Notes: generated from the sequence alone by a model not told the origin. A DNA stretch of 64,000 nt from Tangfeifania diversioriginum (GCF_900141875.1 NZ_FQZE01000022.1:28956-92955), one strand, 5' to 3'; positions 9,284 through 17,537 are shown, counted from the stretch's first letter. Made by a program: numbers and translations.

Positions 9284-9799
9284 CTAATTTACTTCTACTT
9301 CAATGTCATAGTTTCTTTTCAAATAATATTTCATTTTTAAGTTTGCTTTGTGCTTAATGTTCTTGTTAACAGAAAACACAGTATCATAAGGGAAGGTCAA
9401 TATTTTTTCTATATCTTTTTTAAGTTGGAAAAAGTCAGTCATCGCTTTATCATCATCCACTTTATTATTTTGAATTTTGTTCCACAAGATCTCAAAGTTG
9501 AGAAGTACTCCTTTCAGTTGATTCTGCTTTTCATTGATTTGTTTTGCATATTTTGAATACGGAAAGAAAGGCTTAACTACATTGACAATCTGGGAAGCAA
9601 CAATTATTCCTGCCCACAAAATGGGTAGTTTTTCCCAAATTATCCAAGTGGCTACACTACCTGATGCTGCAAATGCTAAAAAAACATTCAAGTTCCTGTC
9701 TATTTTAAAAAACCTTGCTGATATATAATTCAAAACAAAATACTTGAATTTGTAATTCAGCAGGGTATTGAATATTCTTTTTTTCTGACTATCCTTCAT
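9284..9799 (-). CDS. Two-TM protein, SLATT-like (island gene C)
   Basis: This is a 171-residue protein. A basic N-terminus of about 35 residues precedes two adjacent hydrophobic helices (about residues 38-78, with VFLAFAASGSVATWIIW and ILWAGIIVASQIVNVV). A cytoplasmic helical domain follows and ends in lysine-rich sequence. The layout of two close N-terminal helices followed by a helical tail resembles SLATT membrane effectors associated with nucleotide-sensing defence systems. I cannot confirm membership by eye. It is third in the operon, 38 bp after the 505-aa gene. GC is low: I counted 28 percent in 9421-9480. Confidence 0.7.
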   Translation of the reverse strand: MKDSQKKRIFNTLLNYKFKYFVLNYISARFFKIDRNLNVFLAFAASGSVATWIIWEKLPILWAGIIVASQIVNVVKPFFPYSKYAKQINEKQNQLKGVLLNFEILWNKIQNNKVDDDKAMTDFFQLKKDIEKILTFPYDTVFSVNKNIKHKANLKMKYYLKRNYDIEVEVN

Positions 9800-9837
9800 C
9801 TTTTATTTATAAAGCATTAGTTTAAAATTACTAATCG

Positions 9838-11355
9838 TCATTTCACATCCGCTGCCAAGGCTTTAAAGTCATGATATAAAATTTTCAAATCACTATAACC
9901 CTTGACAAGGGAGTATAAAAGTTTTGCCCACCCAATAAATGCTATTGAAATGTTTTTGAAGATGTTAAAAATAAAAGACACAATTTTGCAAGCTACCCGA
10001 AAAGCTTTGGAATGATTCATTAGATTGTTTATACCAGAAATTGCGTCCACTTCACTAATATTGTTAGAAATAAATACTGTAGCATCCATATCTCCGGAAT
10101 AAATCATATGAATATTAGTAAGCTGTAATCCACCTTTCAGGTATATTCCTATGGACTTTATGACTTTTAATATCCCCGCCGAAATTATCTTATATGCTTT
10201 CGAAACATATCTGAAAAACGCTCTGAAAACATTTTCTTTGATAAATGAAATTACTTTCCTTCCAATTTTCTTAAACCACCTCCATATTCTTTTCAACCCA
10301 TCCCATAATCTAGTACCTTTTTCTTTTATGTACGACCAGGCATTGTCAATATCAATTGTTGACTGGAATTCTTTACTAATTTCTTCGCTTGCATCTTCAA
10401 TCTTGTCAGTATCCTTAATCGAGTTCGCTTCTTCAATTCCCGTAAATAATTTTGGTGTAATTCTTTCTGCAAAAGATTCCGCTTTTTGTCTGCTCATATT
10501 ACCAAAATGTTCATGATAATGACATAAGGCAGAATATAAATCGCTTCCTCTTGAAATTTCAAAATCATTTTTCCCGTCAATTCTTACGTCATAACCCAAC
10601 AGCCATAACTCTATTTTAGCACAATTCACAATAAATTTTTGTGCCAGGCTTTTTTTGATTTCTTGATTTCGATCTGAAAGGAATAGCATAAAAGAATTTT
10701 TTCCTTCGGATGCTCTTGAAGAAATGCAGTGAGTAAGATAATCTTGATCAAATAGTATTTTTATTGTTTCAAAATTAAAGTCAGCATTAAACGTGGCATT
10801 TCTAATTAGAAATATCTGTAAGATGCTTTTAAAGTTTCTTAAAGATTGTTTATTCAATAATTTGAATTTGTAGTTTGGTTTGTTTCGGTAGAGCCCCAAA
10901 CTCCAAAGCCTCAATTGAATGGCTCTATGAAATGCATTCTCTACTTCCGGTTTGATTTTAGCATTGTCAAACCATTTTTCTTTGGAAAGGTCGGACTCAA
11001 AACTGACTAATTCATCCAAAGCATACCATGTTTTGTCGCCTACCCAATAATCTTGCTCTAGGTTTGAATCTTCCTGAAACCTTAAAACAGCTTCTTTTAT
11101 ATCATCCAGCTTCCTATCAATTTTGTGTTTATTAATTTTACGTGGTAAATAGCCCAATAACCACAATCTTGTTGCAATTGTTTGTAATCTGACTTTCTGG
11201 CTTTTTATATCGTATGTTTCATCCTTATTTGAGGGAGTTCTTGCGATAATTCCTTTATTGCTGGCTTCGTTCAAAATTCGTTCAAACTGGCCTAGCTGAT
11301 TAAGATGCGAGCCAGACAGATTACCAAACGTATATTTTGGTAATGAATCAGCCAT
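9838..11355 (-). CDS. Large repeat-plus-amphipathic-helix protein, unknown (island gene B)
   Basis: This is a 505-residue protein with no family I recognise. The first 300 residues hold three spaced copies of an xLWxLGY-type motif: RLWLLGYLP (63-71), RLWSLGLYR (149-157) and ELWLLGYDV (249-257). The first is followed by IKEAVLRFQEDSNL and WVGDKTWYALDEL, reminiscent of peptidoglycan-binding-like folds (LGYYP...FQ...GIVGxxT). After an acidic linker (305-335) comes a strongly cationic, aromatic, amphipathic stretch (LWDGLKRIWRWFKKIGRKV, about 350-410). A hydrophobic helix-rich end (452-488) follows. It has no signal peptide. A sensor N-terminus with a membrane-active C-terminus is possible, but this is inference. 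Confidence 0.7.
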   Translation of the reverse strand: MADSLPKYTFGNLSGSHLNQLGQFERILNEASNKGIIARTPSNKDETYDIKSQKVRLQTIATRLWLLGYLPRKINKHKIDRKLDDIKEAVLRFQEDSNLEQDYWVGDKTWYALDELVSFESDLSKEKWFDNAKIKPEVENAFHRAIQLRLWSLGLYRNKPNYKFKLLNKQSLRNFKSILQIFLIRNATFNADFNFETIKILFDQDYLTHCISSRASEGKNSFMLFLSDRNQEIKKSLAQKFIVNCAKIELWLLGYDVRIDGKNDFEISRGSDLYSALCHYHEHFGNMSRQKAESFAERITPKLFTGIEEANSIKDTDKIEDASEEISKEFQSTIDIDNAWSYIKEKGTRLWDGLKRIWRWFKKIGRKVISFIKENVFRAFFRYVSKAYKIISAGILKVIKSIGIYLKGGLQLTNIHMIYSGDMDATVFISNNISEVDAISGINNLMNHSKAFRVACKIVSFIFNIFKNISIAFIGWAKLLYSLVKGYSDLKILYHDFKALAADVK

Positions 11356-11365
11356 TAGACATTGA

Positions 11366-11698
11366 TTATATTAAATCTTTAAAAAGTTCAAGGAGACCGA
11401 GCCTTGTTTCAATTCCTGACTGTACTGCATCTCTATGTACTTCCAGTGCAACTTCTGGAGCTTCATTTAAATCTTTTTTAACAAAATTGTACGAATCGCC
11501 ATCAAATTGTGCCAATGTTTCTGCAACCAATTCAATCTCTCCATCCGTTTTTGCTTTCTTGATTAAATTACGAATTTCTGTAAAGTTTTTCCCGCCTGTT
11601 ATTTCAGTTTTTAGTTCACCAGTAAATGTTTGAACGTGAAGTGAGGTGAGGTCTTGAACTGCACTGTTTAGACTTTGCAAAGCATCTCTCAATGACAT
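11366..11698 (-). CDS. Small helical protein of unknown function (island gene A)
   Basis: This is a 110-residue soluble, predicted helical protein beginning MSLRDALQSLNSAVQDLTSL and ending ETRLGLLELFKDLI. I recognise no family. I chose ATG 11698 because the codons before it are AT-rich and untranslatable-looking; a longer start at 11731 would add only MLVFLNFNFLV. It is first in the operon, 10 bp upstream of the 505-aa gene. A perfect 16-bp palindrome lies 47 bp upstream of the start. Confidence 0.65.
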   Translation of the reverse strand: MSLRDALQSLNSAVQDLTSLHVQTFTGELKTEITGGKNFTEIRNLIKKAKTDGEIELVAETLAQFDGDSYNFVKKDLNEAPEVALEVHRDAVQSGIETRLGLLELFKDLI

Positions 11699-11744
11699 AA
11701 CTAAAAAATTAAAGTTTAAAAATACTAACACGAATAAATTTTAT

Positions 11745-11760
11745 TACCTTATATAAGGTA
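11745..11760. promoter_or_regulatory. 16-bp perfect palindrome upstream of island operon
   Basis: TACCTTATATAAGGTA is a perfect dyad without loop, located 47-62 bp upstream of island gene A. This is the size and place expected for a dimeric repressor site over the promoter. No TAnnTTTG element was found on the minus strand here. Confidence 0.4.
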
Positions 11761-12033
11761 CTTTTCTAACTACTTTTATATTAGTTCTAAAGCTCAAGCT
11801 TATCTCAATATAAATAATGATATTGAAATAGTCCATGTACATATCCCATGCGCCATGATAGCTTGATACAATTTACAACTAATTGATTAAAAATGCAATA
11901 TAAAGACATTGAAAAAACTCAAAAACAACATCATTTTTCCAAAAGCTATCTATCTTGAAGGCGAATTAACGAATCAGTAAAATCTGGAAAAAAGAAAATC
12001 TTCAAAACAAGAAAAGATATAACAATATTTATT

Positions 12034-12258
12034 ATCCCCGTCTGATCCTAGGCTGTGTGAAAATAGGATCAAATGGGGTTGATTTTTGCACCGGGTTTTA
12101 ACCCGGTGATTTCATGAAGAATGAAGGTCGGCTTTAGCCATTAATTTTCAGGGTTTTAACGGCTAAAGCCGTAAGTCGATTATGAATTTCTCATCCACCG
12201 GGCTAAAGCCACGGTGTAAAAGTTTGTATTTTCACACAGCCTGGATCCGGACGGGGAT
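12034..12258. repeat. 225-bp element with 32-bp imperfect terminal inverted repeats
   Basis: The left end 12034-12065 and right end 12227-12258 are inverted copies: both start ATCCCCGTC and end AGGCTGTGTGAAAATA, with divergence in the middle seven bases. Inside are nested hairpins: CACCGGGTT/AACCCGGTG (12089-12108), CGGCTTTAGCC/GGCTAAAGCCG (about 12129-12171) and CCACCGGGC...CACGGTG. There is no coding capacity. It fits a non-autonomous MITE/REP-like intergenic repeat. TTAACGGCTAAAGCC at 12156-12170 recurs at 55861-55875. The neighbouring 11761-12033 is AT-rich and I see no feature in it. Confidence 0.8.
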
Positions 12259-12338
12259 TTCTTTGATATTTATCAACCGAATGGTGGATTTATTTTAACC
12301 AGGTAAATATTTTGTGTTTCACAACATGTTTTCTATTT

Positions 12339-12352
12339 CGCAAAGCTTTGCG
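12339..12352. promoter_or_regulatory. Palindrome CGCAAAGCTTTGCG (candidate LacI-family operator)
   Basis: A perfect 14-bp palindrome lies 90 bp before the epimerase gene. The same core occurs at 56112-56125 upstream of the CAZyme operon, in both cases preceded by ACAACA and 12 bases. It resembles LacI/PurR-type operators (ACGCAAACGTTTGCGT) apart from the central dinucleotide. Confidence 0.45.
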
Positions 12353-12386
12353 GAAACCTTTGCGTCAAAATTCACACATACAGCAG

Positions 12387-12418
12387 CTTGCAGAGCATCA
12401 AAAGATGTAGCATCTTTG
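12387..12418 (+). promoter_or_regulatory. Candidate promoter of the sugar-nucleotide cluster
   Basis: CTTG at 12387-12390, a 20-base spacer and CATCTTTG at 12411-12418 match TTTG-N19/20-TAnnTTTG at 10 of the informative positions with two mismatches at outer bases. Transcription would start near 12425, 18 bases before the ATG. The palindrome at 12339 would lie at about -80. Confidence 0.35.
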
Positions 12419-12442
12419 TATGGAAAGTAAAAATTTAAAAAG

Positions 12443-13423
12443 ATGAAAAAAAGAATTGTAGTAGCAGGAGCAGGTGGTTTTATCGGTGGTCACTTGTCGC
12501 GGAAACTGGCTGACATGGGACATCATGTGCGTGCAGTGGACAAAAAACCATTAACCGACTGGTACCAGGTACACGACGATGTGGATAATCTCGTGCTCGA
12601 TCTCAACCTGAAAGAAAACTGTTACACGGCTTTAAATGGATTTAACGAAGTGTTCAATCTGGCTGCCGACATGGGCGGCATGGGATTTATTGAAACCCAC
12701 AAAGCCGATTGTATGCTGAGTGTACTTATTAATACTCACCTGCTGATGGCTTCCCGCGATTTGGGAATTACCCGTTTCTTTTATGCCTCGTCGGCTTGTG
12801 TGTACAATGCCACAAAGCAAACCGACACGGATAATCCCGGATTGAAAGAAGAAGATGCCTACCCGGCAATGGCAGAAGATGGTTACGGCTGGGAAAAACT
12901 GTTCTCGGAAAGAATGTGCAGGCATTTCAGAGAAGATTATGGAATTACCACACGGGCAGCACGTTTTCACAATGTTTACGGACCGTTTGGAACGTATGAT
13001 GGTGGCCGCGAAAAAGCGCCTGCCGCCATGTGTCGCAAAGTGATTGAAAGCGAGTTATTCGGTAAAAATGAAATCAATATCTGGGGCGACGGCGAACAGA
13101 CCCGTTCGTTTATGTACATCGACGAATGTGTGGAAGGCATCCTGAAAATTATGTACAGCGACATCGAGGAGCCGATCAACCTGGGCAGCGACGAAATGGT
13201 TTCCATCAACCAGTTGGTGGACATTGTGGAAGACATTGCCGGCTTCAAACTGAAACGCACCTACGATTTGGATGCCCCAAAAGGTGTGCGCGGCAGAAAC
13301 AGCGACAATACACTAATAAAACAATACCTCGGCTGGGCTCCCTCCTACCCGCTGAAAGACGGAATGGAAAAAACGTACGACTGGATAAAAGAGCAGATGA
13401 TAAAGGGAGAAGAGTCCAAATAA
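12443..13423 (+). CDS. GDP-mannose 3,5-epimerase-like SDR enzyme
   Basis: This is a 326-residue extended short-chain dehydrogenase/epimerase. The NAD site GAGGFIGGHLSRKL is at residues 8-21. AADMGGMGFIETH (about 74), FFYASSACVYN (about 111), YGWEK (about 151), RFHNVYGPFGTYDGGREKAP (about 174) and GDGEQTRSFMYIDECVEG are near-identical to segments of plant GDP-mannose 3,5-epimerase. The SSAC cysteine and REKAP lysine implicated in double epimerisation are kept. The known enzyme makes GDP-L-galactose or GDP-L-gulose from GDP-mannose. It is first in a cluster with a nucleotidyltransferase/kinase and a mutarotase. The exact substrate is inferred. Confidence 0.85.
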   Translation: MKKRIVVAGAGGFIGGHLSRKLADMGHHVRAVDKKPLTDWYQVHDDVDNLVLDLNLKENCYTALNGFNEVFNLAADMGGMGFIETHKADCMLSVLINTHLLMASRDLGITRFFYASSACVYNATKQTDTDNPGLKEEDAYPAMAEDGYGWEKLFSERMCRHFREDYGITTRAARFHNVYGPFGTYDGGREKAPAAMCRKVIESELFGKNEINIWGDGEQTRSFMYIDECVEGILKIMYSDIEEPINLGSDEMVSINQLVDIVEDIAGFKLKRTYDLDAPKGVRGRNSDNTLIKQYLGWAPSYPLKDGMEKTYDWIKEQMIKGEESK

Positions 13424-13526
13424 CAATAATCAAATTTCAAACAAAAAAACCAAACCGGGAAATGAAATTTGAAATTGATATTTCCCGGAATATTTCCAAA
13501 TGTTTTGAATTTTAATATTCTTTATT

Positions 13527-13543
13527 GTGCCATAGGCATCCCT
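13527..13543 (+). repeat. Intergenic repeat copy GTGCCATAGGCATCCCT
   Basis: The same 17 bases occur at 38177-38193, again in an intergenic space and followed by a GC-rich run. Here the surrounding 194-bp spacer (13424-13617) otherwise holds nothing I can identify. Confidence 0.6.
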
Positions 13544-13617
13544 GCGGGGGAATTTATTTGAGATTTATCTTTTGAAATTTGGAATTTCTTATGGAGTCAT
13601 TCGAACAATAAAAATAT

Positions 13618-14754
13618 ATGATTCAAAAAAAAGTAATGGTCAGCGGGTGCTACGACCTGCTGCACGCAGGGCACATCGCATTTTTTAAAACCGCCGCGAA
13701 ATACGGCGAACTGCATGTGTTTGTGGGACAGGACCAAAACATCAAACTATTGAAAGGAAAAGCACCTTATTTTTCGCAGGAGGAGCGCAGGTACATGGTA
13801 GATGCCATAAAGTATGTTGAAAAATCATACATCGCCTCCGGCTCCGGAATGCTCGATTTTGAACCAGATATGAAAAAATTGCGTCCTGATATTTTTGTGG
13901 TGAATTCTGATGGCTACACTCCCGATAAAAAAAGGGTGTGCGAAGAGAACGGTGTCAAGCTCGTTGTTTTGGAACGCATTCCGGAAGAAGGACTGCCCGA
14001 ACGTTCAAGTTCCGGTTCCAAAAAAGAGTTGCAATTCCCCTACCGGGTTTGCCTGGCCGGTGGCTGGATGGATCAACCCTGGGTTTCTGAAAAACATCCG
14101 GGTTCGGTGGTGGTGGCACAGGTTTGTCCCATCATCGATTTTAACGACCGCTCGGGCATGGCCACCAGTTCGCGAAAAGTGGGCATCGAATTATGGGGCG
14201 ACCAACTTCCCGATGGCGACCCGCTGCGCAATGCGCAACTGCTTTTTGGTGCCGAAAATCCTCCGGGTTCGGAATACATTTCAGGTTCGCAGGATCAGAT
14301 TGGATTACTCGTTCCGGGTATTTCGCGCCTCGACTATAACGGCAGTTTCTGGCCCGCTCACATCGAAAACACTACCGACCGCGAAACCTGCGAATGGCTG
14401 TCGGAAGTACTAAATTTTGCACCGCTCGCACCCCGGCCAAAAGGATACAATCCCATTCAGCAAAAAAAACTCACCCCAGCCTTAATCAAACGATTGGGAG
14501 AATCAGGGAAAGCCTGTTACGATGCTATTCTGAAAAAAAATGTCAACCAACTCGGTGAGGCCATGAAAGAGACATTTCTCTGCTGGCACGAATTGTTGCC
14601 GCACACCGTTCCCGACTGGGTGATGGATGAAATGGAAGAAAAATATTTTCCGAATTATTCCGGCGCTATTACCTCGGGAAGTGGCGGCGGATACATTATT
14701 TTTCCTTCCGAAGAAAAAATTGAAGGTACATTAAAAATCAAAATCAAATACTAA
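13618..14754 (+). CDS. Nucleotidyltransferase / GHMP-kinase fusion (sugar activation)
   Basis: This is a 378-residue two-domain protein. Residues 1-135 form a cytidylyltransferase-type domain with CYDLLHAGHIAFFK (HxGH motif, 11-24) and ISSSGS-like PERSSSGS near the end. Residues about 140-378 resemble a GHMP kinase: FPYRVCLAGGWMDQPW (substrate loop), SGMATSSRK (degenerate ATP loop), SQDQIG, and a C-terminal TSGSGGGYIIF glycine motif. Known analogues are HldE (kinase plus nucleotidyltransferase) and Fkp (reversed order), so it may phosphorylate a free sugar at C1 and activate it to an NDP-sugar. The sugar is unknown. Neighbours point to a deoxy- or L-hexose. The loop in the ATP motif is unusual for GHMP kinases. 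Confidence 0.75.
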   Translation: MIQKKVMVSGCYDLLHAGHIAFFKTAAKYGELHVFVGQDQNIKLLKGKAPYFSQEERRYMVDAIKYVEKSYIASGSGMLDFEPDMKKLRPDIFVVNSDGYTPDKKRVCEENGVKLVVLERIPEEGLPERSSSGSKKELQFPYRVCLAGGWMDQPWVSEKHPGSVVVAQVCPIIDFNDRSGMATSSRKVGIELWGDQLPDGDPLRNAQLLFGAENPPGSEYISGSQDQIGLLVPGISRLDYNGSFWPAHIENTTDRETCEWLSEVLNFAPLAPRPKGYNPIQQKKLTPALIKRLGESGKACYDAILKKNVNQLGEAMKETFLCWHELLPHTVPDWVMDEMEEKYFPNYSGAITSGSGGGYIIFPSEEKIEGTLKIKIKY

Positions 14755-14765
14755 ACAGAAATACA

Positions 14766-15116
14766 ATGAAAAACTACAAACGCTATTGCAAAACATTGAA
14801 ACTGGAAGATGATCCCCGATTGATTGAAGAATACAAAAAAGTACATGCACCCGGCGCTGCCTGGCCCGAAATTTCACAGGGAATGCGCGAAGTGGGAATC
14901 GTGGATATGGAAATCTACCTCCTCAGCAACCAACTTTTTATGATTATGGACACCGTCCCGGATTTTGACCACGAGAAAGCCATGAAAGAACTGGCACAAA
15001 AACCCCGGCAGGCCGAGTGGGAAAAATATGTTTCGCAGTTTCAAAAAACATCGTCCGATGCAAGTGCCGATGAAAAATGGCAGCTCATGGAACGGATTTA
15101 CAAACTTGGTGAATAA
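14766..15116 (+). CDS. L-rhamnose/L-fucose mutarotase family protein
   Basis: This is a 116-residue protein of the RhaM (DUF718) family. It has an early YKKVHAPGAAWPEISQGMREVGI, the central MEIYLLSNQLFMIMDTV strands and a C-terminal WEKYVSQFQ. Family members interconvert alpha and beta anomers of L-rhamnose or L-fucose, supplying the right anomer to a kinase or isomerase. The gene lies 11 bp after the nucleotidyltransferase/kinase fusion and is most likely in the same transcript, so it probably feeds that kinase. Confidence 0.88.
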   Translation: MKNYKRYCKTLKLEDDPRLIEEYKKVHAPGAAWPEISQGMREVGIVDMEIYLLSNQLFMIMDTVPDFDHEKAMKELAQKPRQAEWEKYVSQFQKTSSDASADEKWQLMERIYKLGE

Positions 15117-15175
15117 TTAAAATTGGAGGTTCCGGTTTTTTTGCAGACTTTTGAAGACAAAAAGCAAATATTAGT

Positions 15176-15838
15176 ATGAAGAAAATACTTGCTGAAAACA
15201 AGTTTTTCCTGGTTCCTTTTTTGGTATTCTTAACAGCTTGTTTCATACTGTTAATCAGCTACAGCAAGGCCGATCTCCACCTCCTGTTGAACCAGGCAAA
15301 TTCTCCATTTTTCGATAGTTTTTTCAGGCATGCCACCTCGTTGGGCAACGGAGCAGTTGTTGCCATTGCTTTTATCCTATTGCTGTTTGTCCGGTTTCGG
15401 TTTGCATTTGCTTTTCTCATTGGCAGTTCAATTGCTTCAGCCATTGTAAATCTTTTTAAATGGGTGCTTTTAAAAGACGTTTACCGCCCGTCAAGCTATT
15501 TTGAAATAGTAGAAAAAGCACAGCTCCATTTGGTTGAAGGAGTAAAACTGCACAGCGAACAAAGTTTTCCGTCAGGCCATACCGCAACTGCTTTTAGCGT
15601 GTTTTTCTTTTTGGCGTTGATTGTAAAAAACAACACCCTCAAATTTTTCCTGTTTATGGTTGCAGTAACGGTAGCCTACTCTCGCGTTTACATTTCGCAA
15701 CACTTTTTAATTGACATAACTGCCGGATCTATTCTGGCTGTAACTGTAATGCTCCTTGTTTTTTGGTGGGTAAGTCACTGGCAAAAAGCCTGGCTTGATA
15801 GCTCAGCTCTCCCAAAAAAATTTCGCAGGCATGATTGA
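15176..15838 (+). CDS. PAP2-family membrane phosphatase
   Basis: This is a 220-residue protein with about six membrane helices. The three phosphatase motifs are intact: KWVLLKDVYRP (95-105), SFPSGHT with S133-G-H135, and SRVYISQHFLID with R170 and H177. Relatives dephosphorylate undecaprenyl pyrophosphate or phosphatidylglycerol phosphate, or remove lipid A phosphates. It overlaps the next gene (ArnT-like transferase) by 8 bp, which suggests both act on lipid-linked or lipid A substrates in the inner membrane. Confidence 0.88.
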   Translation: MKKILAENKFFLVPFLVFLTACFILLISYSKADLHLLLNQANSPFFDSFFRHATSLGNGAVVAIAFILLLFVRFRFAFAFLIGSSIASAIVNLFKWVLLKDVYRPSSYFEIVEKAQLHLVEGVKLHSEQSFPSGHTATAFSVFFFLALIVKNNTLKFFLFMVAVTVAYSRVYISQHFLIDITAGSILAVTVMLLVFWWVSHWQKAWLDSSALPKKFRRHD

Positions 15839-17486
15839 AAAATTAAATAAAACCCATCCCCTCACCATTCAGTTCCTGATTGTATTGACTACGGGTTTGC
15901 TTTTTGTGCCTTTTTTAGGTGGCGTGCATCTTTTCGACTGGGACGAAATCAATTTTGCCGAAGCTGCCCGCGAAATGATTGTAACCGGCGATTACCTGAC
16001 AGTTCAAATCAATTTTCAACCGTTCTGGGAAAAACCGCCACTTTTCATCTGGATGCAGGTGCTTTCCATGAAACTATTTGGCATCAACGAATTTGCCGCC
16101 CGTTTTCCAAATGCCCTTTGCGGAATAGTTACGTTGCTGGTGCTTTTCAGCATTGGCCGCAAAACAAAAAACAACCTGTTTGGCTTGCTTTGGGTGCTGG
16201 CTTATGCAGGCTCGGTCCTTCCCTTTTTCTATTTCAAATCAGGAATTATCGATCCGTGGTTCAACCTGTTTATTTTTCTCGGCGTTTATTTTCTGATGCT
16301 TTTCACCAATTCAGAGGATAAGAATAAAATCCGGAACGTGGTATTTTCTGCAGCATTTGCCGGTCTTGCCATTCTCACGAAAGGGCCGGTTGGTTTTTTA
16401 CTGATTGCATTAACTGGCGCCGTATTTTTAGCCTGGGAGAAGTTCAAACTGAAAGTAAGGATGAAAGATGTATTGATTTACTTTTTAGTGCTTGCTCTGG
16501 TCGGCGGTTCGTGGTTTATTTTGCAAATTTTAAACGGTCATTTCAATACCGTAAAAGAGTTCATTGTTTACCAGGTACGGTTGTTTCAAACACAGGATGC
16601 CGGCCATGGAGGATTTTTTGGCTACCATTTTGTGGTGCTGCTTTTCGGCGTGTTTCCATCATCCATTCTTGCCATGAAAGCCTTTCAGAAAGAAAACAGC
16701 AAGGACGTATTTTACCGGTTGCTGAAAAAATGGATGATTATCCTGTTTTGGGTAGTCCTCATCCTTTTTTCCATAGTAAAAACCAAAATTGTGCACTATT
16801 CATCACTGGCCTATTTCCCAATAAGTTTTCTGGCTGCGGCTTTTATTTACGGGGCATGGGAAAAAAAATTCAGGTGGAGCAAATGGATGTCGGCACTCAC
16901 CATTTTTATTGCATCGTTAATTGCGCTGCCGGTTATCGCATTACAGTTTGTGGAAAAATACAAAAATATTATCATAGAAAAAGACCTGATTAAAGATGCT
17001 TTTGCAGTGGAAAACCTGAAAGCTGAAGCCAACTGGACCGGATTTGAATTCTTGCCGGGCGTGCTTTTTCTAATCGCAATGATTTTAATTTTCTCGCTGA
17101 TTAAAAAGAATAACCCGCTAAAGCGAGCTGTATTTTTATGGGGAACTACGCTCCTCTTCACCTTGTCGGTCATTCTCGTTTTTGTTCCCCGAATCGAAAA
17201 ATATTCGCAAAACGCACTGATTGAATTCTTCAAATCGAAAGCCGGGCAAGATATTTATCTGAAAAACCTCTATTTCAAATCGTACGCCACCTATTTTTAT
17301 GGCGAAACGCAGCCTCCTGAAAACCCCAACTTTTACGACACCGACTGGCTGCTCACCGGCGACATCGACAAAGACGTCTGTTTTGTCACCAAAATTCACC
17401 GGGCACACAACCTGAAAAAATATGAGGATGTGAAAGAAATTGGACGGAAAAATGGGTTTGTGTTTTTCCAGCGGGAGGCGGATTAG
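15831..17486 (+). CDS. ArnT-like GT-C glycosyltransferase
   Basis: This is a 551-residue multi-pass protein (about 12 helices). The first periplasmic loop carries FDWDEINFAEAAREMI, the DE-containing GT-C/PMT catalytic motif, followed by FWEKPPLFIW as in ArnT. Family enzymes transfer sugars from undecaprenyl-phosphate carriers to lipid A or proteins. I chose ATG 15831, which overlaps the PAP2 stop, over a TTG at 15795. The pairing with PAP2 supports a role in envelope lipid modification; donor and acceptor are unknown. Confidence 0.83.
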   Translation: MIEKLNKTHPLTIQFLIVLTTGLLFVPFLGGVHLFDWDEINFAEAAREMIVTGDYLTVQINFQPFWEKPPLFIWMQVLSMKLFGINEFAARFPNALCGIVTLLVLFSIGRKTKNNLFGLLWVLAYAGSVLPFFYFKSGIIDPWFNLFIFLGVYFLMLFTNSEDKNKIRNVVFSAAFAGLAILTKGPVGFLLIALTGAVFLAWEKFKLKVRMKDVLIYFLVLALVGGSWFILQILNGHFNTVKEFIVYQVRLFQTQDAGHGGFFGYHFVVLLFGVFPSSILAMKAFQKENSKDVFYRLLKKWMIILFWVVLILFSIVKTKIVHYSSLAYFPISFLAAAFIYGAWEKKFRWSKWMSALTIFIASLIALPVIALQFVEKYKNIIIEKDLIKDAFAVENLKAEANWTGFEFLPGVLFLIAMILIFSLIKKNNPLKRAVFLWGTTLLFTLSVILVFVPRIEKYSQNALIEFFKSKAGQDIYLKNLYFKSYATYFYGETQPPENPNFYDTDWLLTGDIDKDVCFVTKIHRAHNLKKYEDVKEIGRKNGFVFFQREAD

Positions 17487-17537
17487 AGACAAATTTTAGT
17501 AATAGCCTCACTTTGAGTGAGACTATTACTTTAAATT

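Noticed and set aside
9838..11355. Gene B as a secreted cell-wall hydrolase
   Set aside because: There is no signal peptide and no hydrolase motif; the LG repeats only resemble peptidoglycan-binding folds.
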